The notes: a model not told the origin generated them from the letters alone. Numbered from the stretch's first letter, positions 15,330-23,259 are shown. The stretch: 30,589 bases of DNA from CAWULT01 sp963923455 (GCA_963923455.1 CAWULT010000049.1:1-30589); one strand, 5' to 3'. Translations and numbers: made by a program.

Positions 15330-17288
15330 ATGACCATCGAAGACAGGACGACCGCGGTACGGGTCCATCGGCCGCGGCAGGCCGGCTCATGGGGGCGGCA
15401 CGTCGCCATCCTGGGCCTGGCGCTGTTGGCCGGTGCGCCCGCGGCATTCGCGCAGGCGCCGGCGACGCCGGCGTCCCCGGCCACGGCGCCCGCACAAGCG
15501 CCGTCGAGCGCCGTGTCAGCCCAGGCGCCAGGGGGCGAGGCGGCCTACAAGACACACTGCGCCGCGTGCCACGATTCGACCAGCCCACGCGTGCCCACGC
15601 GCGCCGCGCTGCGGCAGATGCCCGCGGCCCGCATCCTGCGGGCCCTCGAGGGCGGTTCGATGATGAACGTGGCGCTGACGATGAGCCGCGAGGAACGCCA
15701 GGCCGTGGCCGGCTACCTCGGCCTCCCAGGCGCAGTCGAGGGGCCGCCAGCGTCCGCGTTCTGCGCCAGCCGCACCGTTCAGCTCGCGGACCGGCCGGCG
15801 GTCACCTGGAACGGCTGGGGCCCGGGCCAGGGCAACACGCGGTTCCAGCCAACCGCCGCGGCCGGCCTCCGGCCCGAGCAGGTCGCCGGCCTGAAACTCA
15901 AATGGGCGTTCGGCTTCGACGGCGACGTGTCGGCGTATTCGCAGCCGACGGTCCTCGACGGGCACCTGTTCGTCGGCAGCGCCTCGGGCCTGGTGCACGC
16001 CATGCGGGCCGACAGCGGCTGTCTGGAGTGGACCTTCCAGGCCAACGGCCCCGTGCGGGCCGCCGTCGTGGCGGCCGCCGTCGGCGGCCGCCACGTCCTC
16101 GTGTTCGGCGACATGACCGGCTGGTTCTACGCGCTACGGGCCGAGACGGGCGCGCTGTTGTGGAAAGTCCAGGTGGAGACCCACGACTCCACCCGTCTGA
16201 CCGCCGCGGCGACCGTGCACGACGGCGTCGTCTACGTGCCGGTGTCGTCGTGGGAGGAAGCGCGCGCCGCCGATCCGACGTACCCCTGCTGCACGTTCAG
16301 GGGCAGCGTCGTGGCCCTCCGGGTCAGCGACGGCCGCCAGCTGTGGAAGACGTACCTGGTCGATCCGCCACGGGAGCGCGGCCGCACGACCGCCGGCGTG
16401 GCCGCGTTCGGCCCGTCCGGTGCCGGCGTCTGGGCGACGCCGACGGTGGATGCCAGGCGCGGCTGGCTGTATGCGGTCACCAGCGACAACTACTCGATAC
16501 CCGCCACGTCGATGAGCGATGCCGTGGTGGCGCTCGACATGAAGTCGGGCCGCATCGTCTGGTCCAGGCAGTTCACCGCCGGGGACGTCTTCAGCGGCGC
16601 CTGCCCGACCAAGGCGGCCAGCTGCCCGGACGGCCCAGGGCCGGACTACGACTTCGCTGCGTCGGTCATCCTCACCACCCGCGCCGGCCGCGACGTGCTC
16701 CTGGCCGGACAGAAGTCCGGCGTCGTCCACGCCATCGACCCCGACAAACAGGGCGCCATTCTGTGGCAGACGCGCGTCGGTAAGGGCGGCACGAGCGGCG
16801 GCATCCAGTGGGGCATGGCAAGCGACGGCCAGCTCGTGTATGCGGCGTCGTCCGACATGGACCGGGTGTTCCAGAACCGGCCCCTCGATCCGCAGCGATT
16901 CGTCGTCGACCGCAAGGCCGGCGGCGGCGTCACCGCCTTGCGGATTGCCGATGGCGCGAAGGTATGGGCGGCCGAGCCCGTCCCGTGCGCGGCCAGCGCG
17001 CCCCCCGGCTGCAACCCGGCGCACTCGGCGGCGGTGACGGCCATTCCCGGCGTCGCGTTCGCCGGATCCAACGACGGCCACATCCGGGCCTACGCCGCAG
17101 CCGACGGCAAGGTGCTCTGGGATTTCGACACGATGCGTGAGTTCACGACCGTCAACGGCGTGAAGGCGCGCGGTGGCTCCATCGACGGCCCGGGTGCGGT
17201 CGTCGTCGGCGGCATGGTGTTCGTGAACTCCGGCTATTCGCGCAACGGCGCCGTGCCGGGGAACGTCCTGCTCGCGTTCGCGCCCTAG
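15330..17288 (+). CDS. PQQ-dependent cytochrome dehydrogenase, polyvinyl-alcohol-dehydrogenase type
   Basis: 652 residues. A signal region ends near AFAQA and is followed by an Ala/Pro linker. The N-terminal cytochrome c domain has CAACH at 77-81 and a helix RILRALEGGSMMNVALTMSREERQAVAGYL that fits a methionine-ligand helix. From about residue 150 there is a PQQ-type beta-propeller with repeats such as GLVHAMRADSGCLEWTF, WFYALRAETGALLWKVQ, GSVVALRVSDGRQLWKTYL and ALDMKSGRIVW. Adjacent cysteines Cys320-Cys321 (YPCCTFRGSV) match the vicinal pair seen in this family. The domain order (heme N-terminal, propeller C-terminal) is that of PVA dehydrogenase (cytochrome). Members oxidise secondary alcohols and pass electrons to the heme. 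The substrate need not be PVA. The start has AGGG eight nt upstream. Confidence 0.88.
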   Translation: MTIEDRTTAVRVHRPRQAGSWGRHVAILGLALLAGAPAAFAQAPATPASPATAPAQAPSSAVSAQAPGGEAAYKTHCAACHDSTSPRVPTRAALRQMPAARILRALEGGSMMNVALTMSREERQAVAGYLGLPGAVEGPPASAFCASRTVQLADRPAVTWNGWGPGQGNTRFQPTAAAGLRPEQVAGLKLKWAFGFDGDVSAYSQPTVLDGHLFVGSASGLVHAMRADSGCLEWTFQANGPVRAAVVAAAVGGRHVLVFGDMTGWFYALRAETGALLWKVQVETHDSTRLTAAATVHDGVVYVPVSSWEEARAADPTYPCCTFRGSVVALRVSDGRQLWKTYLVDPPRERGRTTAGVAAFGPSGAGVWATPTVDARRGWLYAVTSDNYSIPATSMSDAVVALDMKSGRIVWSRQFTAGDVFSGACPTKAASCPDGPGPDYDFAASVILTTRAGRDVLLAGQKSGVVHAIDPDKQGAILWQTRVGKGGTSGGIQWGMASDGQLVYAASSDMDRVFQNRPLDPQRFVVDRKAGGGVTALRIADGAKVWAAEPVPCAASAPPGCNPAHSAAVTAIPGVAFAGSNDGHIRAYAAADGKVLWDFDTMREFTTVNGVKARGGSIDGPGAVVVGGMVFVNSGYSRNGAVPGNVLLAFAP

Positions 17289-17310
17289 GCGGCCGGTGAC
17301 GAGCCGGGAG

Positions 17311-17345
17311 GGAGGCCGGCAGGGCCGACCCCCTTCCCGGCCTCC
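17311..17345. terminator. Bidirectional hairpin between convergent genes
   Basis: GGAGGCCGG (17311-17319) pairs with CCGGCCTCC (17337-17345) across a 17-nt loop. It lies in the 75-bp gap between the quinoprotein gene (+) and the beta-barrel gene (-). A short TTC follows on the plus strand but there is no U-tract. Confidence 0.55.
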
Positions 17346-17363
17346 TTCAAGACCGGCGTCCGT

Positions 17364-17912
17364 TCAACGCCCGAAGACGATCCCCACGCCGAACCGGATG
17401 ACGTTGGTGCCTTCGTCCTCGGTGAAGGCGCGGATGTAGTCGACGCCCAGGCGCAGCCCGACGCCACCGCCCGTCATGAGGTTCACGCCGCCGCCGACCT
17501 GCAGGATGCCGTCGTTCTCGGAATCGCTCTCACCGAAGCCCGAGAAACTGGACACGACGGCGCCTCCGAGGACCTGGACGAACGGCACCGCGTTCCGATT
17601 GGCGCGACTGCTCAGACGCACGCCACCAGCGAACGTGTGAAGCTTGAGGTCGACATCTTCGATCGTCTTGTAGTTCCCACTGACCTGCCCGACCAGGGCC
17701 AGGTTGTCCGTCAAGCCGCCCGAGACGTCGGCATACCACCCAGCCGGGAAGTTCTTCTCGTCCCCGAACTCCTCCTCCTGGACTCTGAGGAAGTTGTAGC
17801 CTCCCGACACTTCCACCTTGCCGGCGCTCTGCGCCGCTGCGGACCGTGACGACATCAAGAGCCCGAAGAGGACGAGTAGGACGAAGCCAAGGTGCTTGAA
17901 GCCAATACGCAT
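17364..17912 (-). CDS. Outer-membrane beta-barrel protein
   Basis: 182 residues. A long signal peptide (MRIGFKHLGFVLLVLFGLLMSSRSAAAQ) precedes a mature part of about 150 residues that alternates polar and hydrophobic residues in strands: GKVEVSGGYNFLRV, WYADVSGGLTDNLALVGQVSGNY, HTFAGGVRLSS, PFVQVLGGAVV, ILQVGGGVNLMTGGGVGLRLGVDYIRA and a terminal strand ending in Arg. This fits a small eight-stranded barrel of the OmpA/OmpW kind. The role, a porin-like pore or surface protein, is unknown. GGAGGTGATC directly before ATG 17912 is the best ribosome-binding site in the window and rules out the in-frame codon eight residues upstream. Its sequence is less GC-rich than that of its neighbours. Confidence 0.82.
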   Translation of the reverse strand: MRIGFKHLGFVLLVLFGLLMSSRSAAAQSAGKVEVSGGYNFLRVQEEEFGDEKNFPAGWYADVSGGLTDNLALVGQVSGNYKTIEDVDLKLHTFAGGVRLSSRANRNAVPFVQVLGGAVVSSFSGFGESDSENDGILQVGGGVNLMTGGGVGLRLGVDYIRAFTEDEGTNVIRFGVGIVFGR

Positions 17913-18055
17913 GATCACCTCCAGCGCATGGCCCAAGCCAGGAGCGTACCAGATCGAACCGCCAAGTCAGCCGACCCGGCAGCGCCTGGTCCGCCGTGCC
18001 GTCCGGCGAAAAGCCCCGCGCCAGGGGAATTTGCCGCCCGTCGTCCGCGCCGGAC

Positions 18056-19078
18056 TCAGCGCCAGCCGAGTGGCGGGGCCACGTACCGCAGGATCGACTC
18101 GATCACGTGGGCGTTGTAGTCCACGCCGAGCTGGTTGGGCACGGTCAGGAGCAGCGTGTCCGCCTCGGCAATGGCCTCGTCGCCGGCCAGCTGCGTCACG
18201 AGGACGTCGGGCTCGGCCGCGTAGCTGCGGCCGAAGATCGCCCGGGTGTTCTCGTCGAGCCACCCGATCGAGTCCTCCTCCTTGTTGCCGCGGCCGAAGT
18301 ACGCCCAGTCGCGTTCGTCGACCAGCGCGAAGATGCTGCGGCTCACCGACACGCGGGGCGCGCGCTCGTGGCCGGCCGCCTGCCAGGCTGCGCGGTAGGC
18401 ACGGATCTGCTCCGCCTGCTGGACGTGGAACGGCTTGCCGTTCTCGTCGTCCTTGAGCGTCGAGCTCTGCAGGTTCATCCCGAGCGTCGCGGCCCACTCC
18501 GCCGTGGCGTTCGAGCTGGCGCCCCACCAGATGCGCTCGCGCAGCCCGTCGGAATGCGGCTCGAGCCGCAGCAGGCCCGGAGGGTTCGGAAACATCGGCC
18601 GCGGATTCGGCTGCGCGAAGCCCTCGCCGCGCAGCACCTCGAGCAGGACCTGGGCGTGCCGACGGGCCATGTCCGCCGCGGAACCGCCCTCCTGTGGCTG
18701 GTACCCGAAGTACCGCCAGCCGTCGATCACCTGCTCCGGTGAGCCGCGGCTGATGCCGAGCTGCAGGCGGCCACCCGCGATGAGGTCGGCCGCTCCCGCG
18801 TCCTCGGCCATGTACAGCGGATTCTCGTACCGCATGTCGATGACGGCGGTGCCGATCTCGATGCGGCTCGTCCGGGCGCCCACCGCCGCCAGCAGCGGAA
18901 ATGGCGAGCCCAGCTGCCGCGCGAAGTGATGCACGCGGAAGTAAGCGCCGTCGGCACCCAGTTCCTCGGCCGCCACGGCCAGGTCGATGGACTGCAGCAG
19001 CGCGTCGGAGGCGGACCGTGTCTGTGAGTGGGGCGAGGGCGTCCAGTGCCCGAACGAGAGGAAACCAATCTTCTTCAT
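18056..19078 (-). CDS. LLM-class flavin-dependent oxidoreductase
   Basis: 340 residues, cytoplasmic, a luciferase-like (bacterial luciferase/F420-type) TIM barrel. Family features are MKKIGFLSFGHW at the first strand, SIDLAVAAEELGADGAYFRVHHF (about 30-52), RIEIGTAVIDMRYENPLYMAEDAGAADLIAGGRLQLGISRGSPEQ (about 70-115) and the late RSIFALVDERDWAYF block. Members use FMN or F420 to oxidise or monooxygenate varied substrates; neither cofactor nor substrate can be fixed here. Start ATG 19078 begins the family N-terminus; an upstream in-frame extension to 19234 is Arg-rich and unlikely. No Shine-Dalgarno sequence is visible. TACACT about 49 nt upstream is a -10 candidate. Confidence 0.9.
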   Translation of the reverse strand: MKKIGFLSFGHWTPSPHSQTRSASDALLQSIDLAVAAEELGADGAYFRVHHFARQLGSPFPLLAAVGARTSRIEIGTAVIDMRYENPLYMAEDAGAADLIAGGRLQLGISRGSPEQVIDGWRYFGYQPQEGGSAADMARRHAQVLLEVLRGEGFAQPNPRPMFPNPPGLLRLEPHSDGLRERIWWGASSNATAEWAATLGMNLQSSTLKDDENGKPFHVQQAEQIRAYRAAWQAAGHERAPRVSVSRSIFALVDERDWAYFGRGNKEEDSIGWLDENTRAIFGRSYAAEPDVLVTQLAGDEAIAEADTLLLTVPNQLGVDYNAHVIESILRYVAPPLGWR

Positions 19079-19126
19079 GGGTGCGTGGTGGTGAGTGTCC
19101 GTCGGCCCAGACAGGAGGGCCTTGCC

Positions 19127-19132
19127 AGTGTA
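19127..19132 (-). promoter_or_regulatory. -10-like TACACT for the LLM oxidoreductase gene
   Basis: The complement of 19127-19132 reads TACACT, within the 191-bp divergent spacer. It would give a leader of about 42 nt. No convincing -35 lies 16-18 nt upstream. Confidence 0.3.
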
Positions 19133-19269
19133 ACGCCTGCCGGCGACCGACCCGCGCCGGGGCCCGGGATCGGGCGTCACTCGCTGCCCCACCGAGGCCA
19201 CGAACCGTCCGCCGTCACCAACAATGGTGAGCATGCGGCGGGCGCTCCGTGTGCTAAGGTCCCGGCACC

Positions 19270-20277
19270 ATGAGACACGCCCTGCTCGTCCTCGGCCTGG
19301 CAGCCACGATCGGCGCGGCGACCGCCGCCGGGCAGACGGCCCCCGTGGCCGGGGAGCCGCCGCACGTGATCGGCCTGGTGCACTTCATCCACGCCACCGA
19401 CACGCTCGAGACGACCACGGCCTTCTACAGGGACGTCTTCGGCCTCGACGCGCCGCTGCGGCCCTTCACCAACCCCGCCGTGGCCACCCTGAACAACGTG
19501 CCGGGCATCGTGCTGCGGGCGTCACGACCGATCTTTCCGGACAAGGCCGGCTTCGAGATCACCGAGTTCACCAACGTCGCGCGCAAGGGCGGACAGGCGG
19601 CGCCGAGCGACCCGGGGGCCATCGCGCTGATGATTCCGGTGCGGGACCTCGACGTCGTGGTGGCAGCGCTGAAGAAGCGGGGTGCGCCGATCGTGACCGC
19701 CTCCGGTGAACCCCAGACCATCACGACGGCCAGAGGCCCAAGGCGCGCCGTGGTCGTCCGCGATCCGGACGGCTTCCTCGTGTGGGCGATGCAGGTGCCG
19801 GCCGCCGAGGCCACCGAGACGGGCCTGATGCAGCCGGGCGTCACGATGGTCGTCACGGTGAACGACCTCGACAGGGCGGCCGCCTTCTACACGGGCCTCG
19901 GCTTCGCGTTCACCGGCTCGCGGGCGTTCACGCGCGACACGGCGATGGCGCGCCTGTTCGGCCTGCCGGCGTCGAGTGAGCACCGGACGGTGTCGGCGCC
20001 GATCCCCGGCACCGTGGCCTCGCGCGTCTCGTTCATCGAGTGGAAGGGGATGCCGCGGACGCCGTTCCACCTGAACGTCTACGACCCCGGAGCCGGCGGC
20101 TTCGTGCTGCGGGTCACGCGGATCGACGACATGGTCGCGAAGATGAAGGCCGACGGCCTCCGCGTGATCTCCGCGGGCGGTGGACCGGTACCGTTCGGCC
20201 CCACCTCGCGCAACGTCTTCGTCGTCGACCCGAACGGAATGAACCTGGAGCTGACGGAATCGACTCCGGCGCGGTAG
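19270..20277 (+). CDS. Exported protein with two VOC (glyoxalase/dioxygenase) domains
   Basis: 335 residues. The Sec signal (MRHALLVLGLAATIGAATAAGQ) is followed by two vicinal-oxygen-chelate modules, about 36-175 (LVHFIHATDTLETTTAFYRDVFGLD ... PDGFLVWAMQVP) and about 190-333 (MVVTVNDLDRAAAFYTGLGFAFTG ... DPNGMNLEL). VOC proteins bind a divalent metal and act as glyoxalases, ring-cleavage dioxygenases, epimerases or binding proteins. Most are cytoplasmic, so export is notable. A second exported double-VOC protein is at 28726-29547. A TAAGGT hexamer ends 9 nt before the ATG. Its stop is only 3 nt from the end of the convergent DPDLxG copy C, with no terminator between. Confidence 0.87.
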   Translation: MRHALLVLGLAATIGAATAAGQTAPVAGEPPHVIGLVHFIHATDTLETTTAFYRDVFGLDAPLRPFTNPAVATLNNVPGIVLRASRPIFPDKAGFEITEFTNVARKGGQAAPSDPGAIALMIPVRDLDVVVAALKKRGAPIVTASGEPQTITTARGPRRAVVVRDPDGFLVWAMQVPAAEATETGLMQPGVTMVVTVNDLDRAAAFYTGLGFAFTGSRAFTRDTAMARLFGLPASSEHRTVSAPIPGTVASRVSFIEWKGMPRTPFHLNVYDPGAGGFVLRVTRIDDMVAKMKADGLRVISAGGGPVPFGPTSRNVFVVDPNGMNLELTESTPAR

Positions 20278-20280
20278 GCC

Positions 20281-21090
20281 CTACCCCCTGAAGCGCTGGT
20301 TCTCGAGGCACACGTACTCGATGAGGTCGTCGCCGAGCATGAGCTCCTGAAAGAGCCTGACGGTGAAGGGGCGCGTGTAGGCCTTGGGGTCGTCCACGGT
20401 GATGTCGATCTCCATGACCCCATACGTCGGACGCCTGAAGCGCTCGGTGATCCGGCCCGCGTCGGTCAGCGGACTGCCGATCAGGTCGAGCCAGCCGTCG
20501 TCGCGGAAGTGCGTCGTGGTCACGACGAAGTCGTCGCCCTCCCAGCGCCCCACCGAGTAGCCGTTCCACCAGGGCTGCGGGGCGCCGGAGGGAAGCGACC
20601 GGCCGTCCGCGAAGATCTGACGGAACTCGGCGCCCGCTTCGTAGAGGATCACGAGCCCCTCGCGCGTCTGGACGAACTTGCGCGGCGCCCCCTGCGTGTG
20701 CAGCTGGACGAGGCCCATTGGCAGGCAGTGCGCTTCCGGGTTCCGCGCGCCGCTCGTGGCGAGGCGCCGCGTGAGCACGTCGAGACCGTATGGCGTCAGC
20801 GGCAGCCCCTCCGGCAGGTTCTGGCCGATCTCGCGATAGACGGCCAGCGCCGGCCCCGGTGGTGCCGGGGTGGGCCGCCGGCCGGCTGGCGCCGTGATGC
20901 CACGCCACACGCCGGAGAAGTCCGGATGGCCGTCGGCCGTGCGCGGGACGGGCGCATTCGGATCGGGCTGGCCGCTGGGGGTCAGCGGGAAGGCGGGGCC
21001 CAGGCGGCGCGGCCACTGCGCGGACATCGGCTCCGACGCGATGTACGCAGCGAGTAGGACCCAGATGGCGAGCCCGGCCGTCTTCCTCAT
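20281..21090 (-). CDS. Secreted 'DPDLxG'-related protein of unknown function, copy C (divergent, short)
   Basis: 269 residues with signal peptide MRKTAGLAIWVLLAAYIASEPMSAQ. It is recognisably related to copies A and B: TADGHPDFSGVW replaces TPWGDPDLQGIW, then VILYEAG, a YSVGRWEGDDFVVTTTHFRDDGW block, TERFRRPTYGVMEIDITVDDPKAYTRPFTVRL, and EYVCLEN where A and B have CHEGN. Two cysteines (Cys122 in AHCLPMG, Cys261) fall at the positions of the conserved pair, but the His after the second Cys is lost. It is about 80 residues shorter, mainly before the first Cys. Start ATG 21090 has GAGGA eight nt upstream; GTG 21096 is less likely. It is convergent with the exported VOC gene. Confidence 0.8.
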   Translation of the reverse strand: MRKTAGLAIWVLLAAYIASEPMSAQWPRRLGPAFPLTPSGQPDPNAPVPRTADGHPDFSGVWRGITAPAGRRPTPAPPGPALAVYREIGQNLPEGLPLTPYGLDVLTRRLATSGARNPEAHCLPMGLVQLHTQGAPRKFVQTREGLVILYEAGAEFRQIFADGRSLPSGAPQPWWNGYSVGRWEGDDFVVTTTHFRDDGWLDLIGSPLTDAGRITERFRRPTYGVMEIDITVDDPKAYTRPFTVRLFQELMLGDDLIEYVCLENQRFRG

Positions 21091-21231
21091 CCCCACGGTC
21101 CTCGGCGCGCATTATGAGGCTGACCCGGCGGGCGCGGCCTACCGAAGAGGAGGGAGCGCCCGTCGCGTCGCGAGAGCCGACTTCCCAGGGGACGTTCGAG
21201 GTATTCCTTGGAGAGCGCGCGGCGGGGGGGG

Positions 21232-21266
21232 CGAGCCCCGATGGCCGAAACGGCCGCCGGGGCTCG
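21232..21266 (-). terminator. Hairpin after the cold-shock gene
   Basis: Outer 9-bp stem CGAGCCCCG/CGGGGCTCG (21232-21240 with 21258-21266) and inner GGCCG/CGGCC around a 3-nt loop. It starts 18 nt after the csp stop codon. No U-tract follows; the next bases on the transcript are a C-run. Confidence 0.6.
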
Positions 21267-21283
21267 AGTGTTGCGCTGGCTGG

Positions 21284-21484
21284 CTACGCGCGAGCAACGT
21301 TCTCGGCGCGCGGGCCCTTCGGACCCTGGCCGATCGTGAACGTCACCTGCTCGCCTTCGCGCAGCGAGTCGAAGGGCGTGCTGATGCACGCGGACTGGTG
21401 AAAGAAGTATTCGGTGCCTTCGGGCGTCGCGATGAAGCCGAAGCCCTTGTCCGTCATGCGCTTGATGGTTCCGTTGGCTGACAT
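21284..21484 (-). CDS. Cold-shock domain protein (CspA family)
   Basis: 66 residues, a single cold-shock domain that binds single-stranded RNA and DNA. RNP1 is KGFGFI at 13-18 and RNP2 is YFFHQS at 26-31 (Tyr where many members have Val). The end GPKGPRAENVARA matches the usual C-terminus, although the middle FDSLREGEQVTFTI is slightly variant. Start ATG 21484 with AAGGA 7 nt upstream gives the standard family length. The frame stays open for another 89 codons upstream, but that part has no cold-shock similarity and looks non-coding. A strong hairpin ends the gene. Regulation through a long structured leader is plausible. Confidence 0.95.
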   Translation of the reverse strand: MSANGTIKRMTDKGFGFIATPEGTEYFFHQSACISTPFDSLREGEQVTFTIGQGPKGPRAENVARA

Positions 21485-21733
21485 GTGTGGATCCTTGGAG
21501 AATGGGCCGAGATTGGCCGGCTGACCTGCCGAGTAGTTACTGGTCTCGCCGCACACCAGTCGCGCATCGAGGCAGAGGGCCATGGCCCGGTTCCCCAGCG
21601 TGATCGTGTCGTGCCTGAAGTCTTGTCGGAACTGCAGGGTGTCGTTGAGATGGAATAGCCAGTCGCGCGGAGTCACATCCAGTGTAGACGATTCCTCCCG
21701 TGGCCGTGAGGATATTGTGGATGCCTCCACGGC
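21485..21733 (-). other. Probable long leader of the cold-shock gene
   Basis: About 250 bp between csp and the PQQ-gene terminator, lower in GC than the surroundings and without a convincing gene. On the minus strand TACACT (complement of 21681-21686) is a -10 candidate and would give a leader of about 190 nt, similar in scale to known cspA leaders. No clear -35 is seen. Confidence 0.35.
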
Positions 21734-21775
21734 GCAGCGGCGGAGGCCCACGGGGAGTGGGCCTCCCGCCGCTGC
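21734..21775 (-). terminator. Strong hairpin after the PQQ sugar dehydrogenase gene
   Basis: An 18-bp stem (21734-21751 with 21757-21775, one bulged base) and a 5-nt loop. It begins 7 nt beyond the stop codon. It has no U-tract but is the most stable-looking hairpin in the window. Confidence 0.7.
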
Positions 21776-21782
21776 CCGACGG

Positions 21783-23177
21783 CTACTTGGCCGGGGCCGG
21801 TGCGGGCTCGATGCGCAGCACCGCGCCGGGATTCTCCGACGTCAGGACGTAGAGATACCCGTCGGGCCCCTGCCGGACGTCGCGAATGCGCTGATGCAGT
21901 TCACGCAGCATCGGCTCGCGGCGGATCTCCTCCCACTTGTCGTTGAACGTGATGCGCTGCATGTGGCCGGTGCGCGGCGTCTCCCCCTCGCGCAGGCCGC
22001 CGACGAAGAAGTTGCGGCGCCAGCCCGGGAACTTGTCGCCGGTGTAGAAGGTGCCGCCGGTCACGGCGATCGAGGGCACCCAGACGACCCACGGCTGCTC
22101 GGTTCCCTGCAGTGCCGGCGTCGGGGCGATCTTGACGCCCATGTAGTTGCGGCCCGCGCTCACGAACGGCCACCCGTAGTTGGCGCCCGGCTTGAGGATG
22201 TTGATCTCGTCGCCGCCGTTCGGCCCCTGCTCGGTCACCCAGAACTCGCCGGTCTCGGGATTCAACTGCATCGAGTGGCCATTGCGATGGCCCAGCGTAT
22301 AGATCCCCGGCTTGTAGCGCGGATTGCCGACGAACGGGTTGTCGTCGGGAATGCTCCCGTCGTCATTCAGCCGAACGGTCTTGCCGGCGTAGTCGCCCGG
22401 GTCAACCGAGCGCATCACCCCCGGCCCGGTGCCCGGCGCGCTGATCGACATGTACAGCTTGCCGTCGCGGCCCCAGCCGATGCGCGACGACTCGGTTCCC
22501 GTGGCGCCCGACAGGAAGATGTCCTTCACGTCGGTCAGCGCCGTTCCATTCCACACCCCGCGCGCGAGCACCGTCTCGCCCTCGACGACCGGATTGCCGC
22601 CCGGCGTCGTCTGCCCCGGGACGGGGCGCGGCTTGTGGTACGAGAGGTACACGTACTTGTTCTGCGCGAAGTTCGGATGCAGCACCACGTCCATCAGGCC
22701 CTGCAGCCCGAGGGGATGCACCTGCGGCACACCGGCGACCGGCGTGGGGTCGAGCACGCCGTTGCGGATCGCGCGAAGACGCCCGGCGCGCTCGGTGACG
22801 AGCGCCGTCCCATCGGGCAGCCAGGCAATCGACCACGGCTGGTTCAGGCCGGTGGCCACCACCACCACCTTGATGTTTCGGTGCTCGGGCACCGCCGTTT
22901 CGAGCAGGAACGGTCCTGGACCGAGCGGCGGGTCCGCCCAGCTCAACCCGGCCGCGATCCCGCACTCGGCCGCCGGAATTTCCGGCTTCACGCATTCGGG
23001 ACGCACCGCGCCGCGCCCTCCGCCGCCGCCCTGCCGCGCGCCCCCGGCCTGGCCGCCGCGCCCGCCAGCCGGCGCGGCCTGTCCCGCGGGCGCCTGCTCC
23101 GCCCTCGGCGTCTGCGTCGCCACACCCACGGCGAGGGCCAGCGCGCACCCCCCCACCATCAACACTCGATTCGTCAT
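21783..23177 (-). CDS. Secreted PQQ-dependent sugar (aldose) dehydrogenase-like protein
   Basis: 464 residues. The signal (MTNRVLMVGGCALALAVGVATQ) is followed by a Gly/Arg/Ala-rich linker (about 28-58) and a six-bladed propeller of the glucose/sorbosone dehydrogenase (soluble GDH/Asd) family. Diagnostic segments are LNQPWSIAWLPDGTALVTERAGRL, GLQGLMDVVLHPNF, IGWGRDGKLYMSI, YTLGHRNGHSMQLNPETGEFWVTEQGPNGGDEINILKPGANYGWP and GPDGYLYVLT. The family oxidises aldose sugars outside the cytoplasm with PQQ; the precise sugar is not evident. ATG 23177 with GGAGGG six nt upstream fixes the start; an in-frame extension to 23216 precedes the signal and is unlikely. It lies 82 nt downstream of the ankyrin gene with its own TATACT box. 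Confidence 0.9.
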   Translation of the reverse strand: MTNRVLMVGGCALALAVGVATQTPRAEQAPAGQAAPAGGRGGQAGGARQGGGGGRGAVRPECVKPEIPAAECGIAAGLSWADPPLGPGPFLLETAVPEHRNIKVVVVATGLNQPWSIAWLPDGTALVTERAGRLRAIRNGVLDPTPVAGVPQVHPLGLQGLMDVVLHPNFAQNKYVYLSYHKPRPVPGQTTPGGNPVVEGETVLARGVWNGTALTDVKDIFLSGATGTESSRIGWGRDGKLYMSISAPGTGPGVMRSVDPGDYAGKTVRLNDDGSIPDDNPFVGNPRYKPGIYTLGHRNGHSMQLNPETGEFWVTEQGPNGGDEINILKPGANYGWPFVSAGRNYMGVKIAPTPALQGTEQPWVVWVPSIAVTGGTFYTGDKFPGWRRNFFVGGLREGETPRTGHMQRITFNDKWEEIRREPMLRELHQRIRDVRQGPDGYLYVLTSENPGAVLRIEPAPAPAK

Positions 23178-23200
23178 GCCGTTCCCTCCGGAACCGAGCA

Positions 23201-23206
23201 AGTATA
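23201..23206 (-). promoter_or_regulatory. -10 box TATACT for the PQQ sugar dehydrogenase
   Basis: One mismatch to TATAAT, placed to give an 18-nt leader that contains the GGAGGG ribosome-binding site. A TCGTCC 17 nt upstream is a weak -35 match (3 of 6). Confidence 0.5.
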
Positions 23207-23259
23207 CCGACGCCACCGCTTGCGGACGAGCGGGCGGTCGGCCGCCGTGAGGCGGGTGC

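Noticed and set aside
21485..21751. An N-terminal extension of the cold-shock protein
   Set aside because: The frame is open but has no family similarity and overlaps the PQQ-gene terminator stem; the ATG at 21484 has a proper ribosome-binding site.
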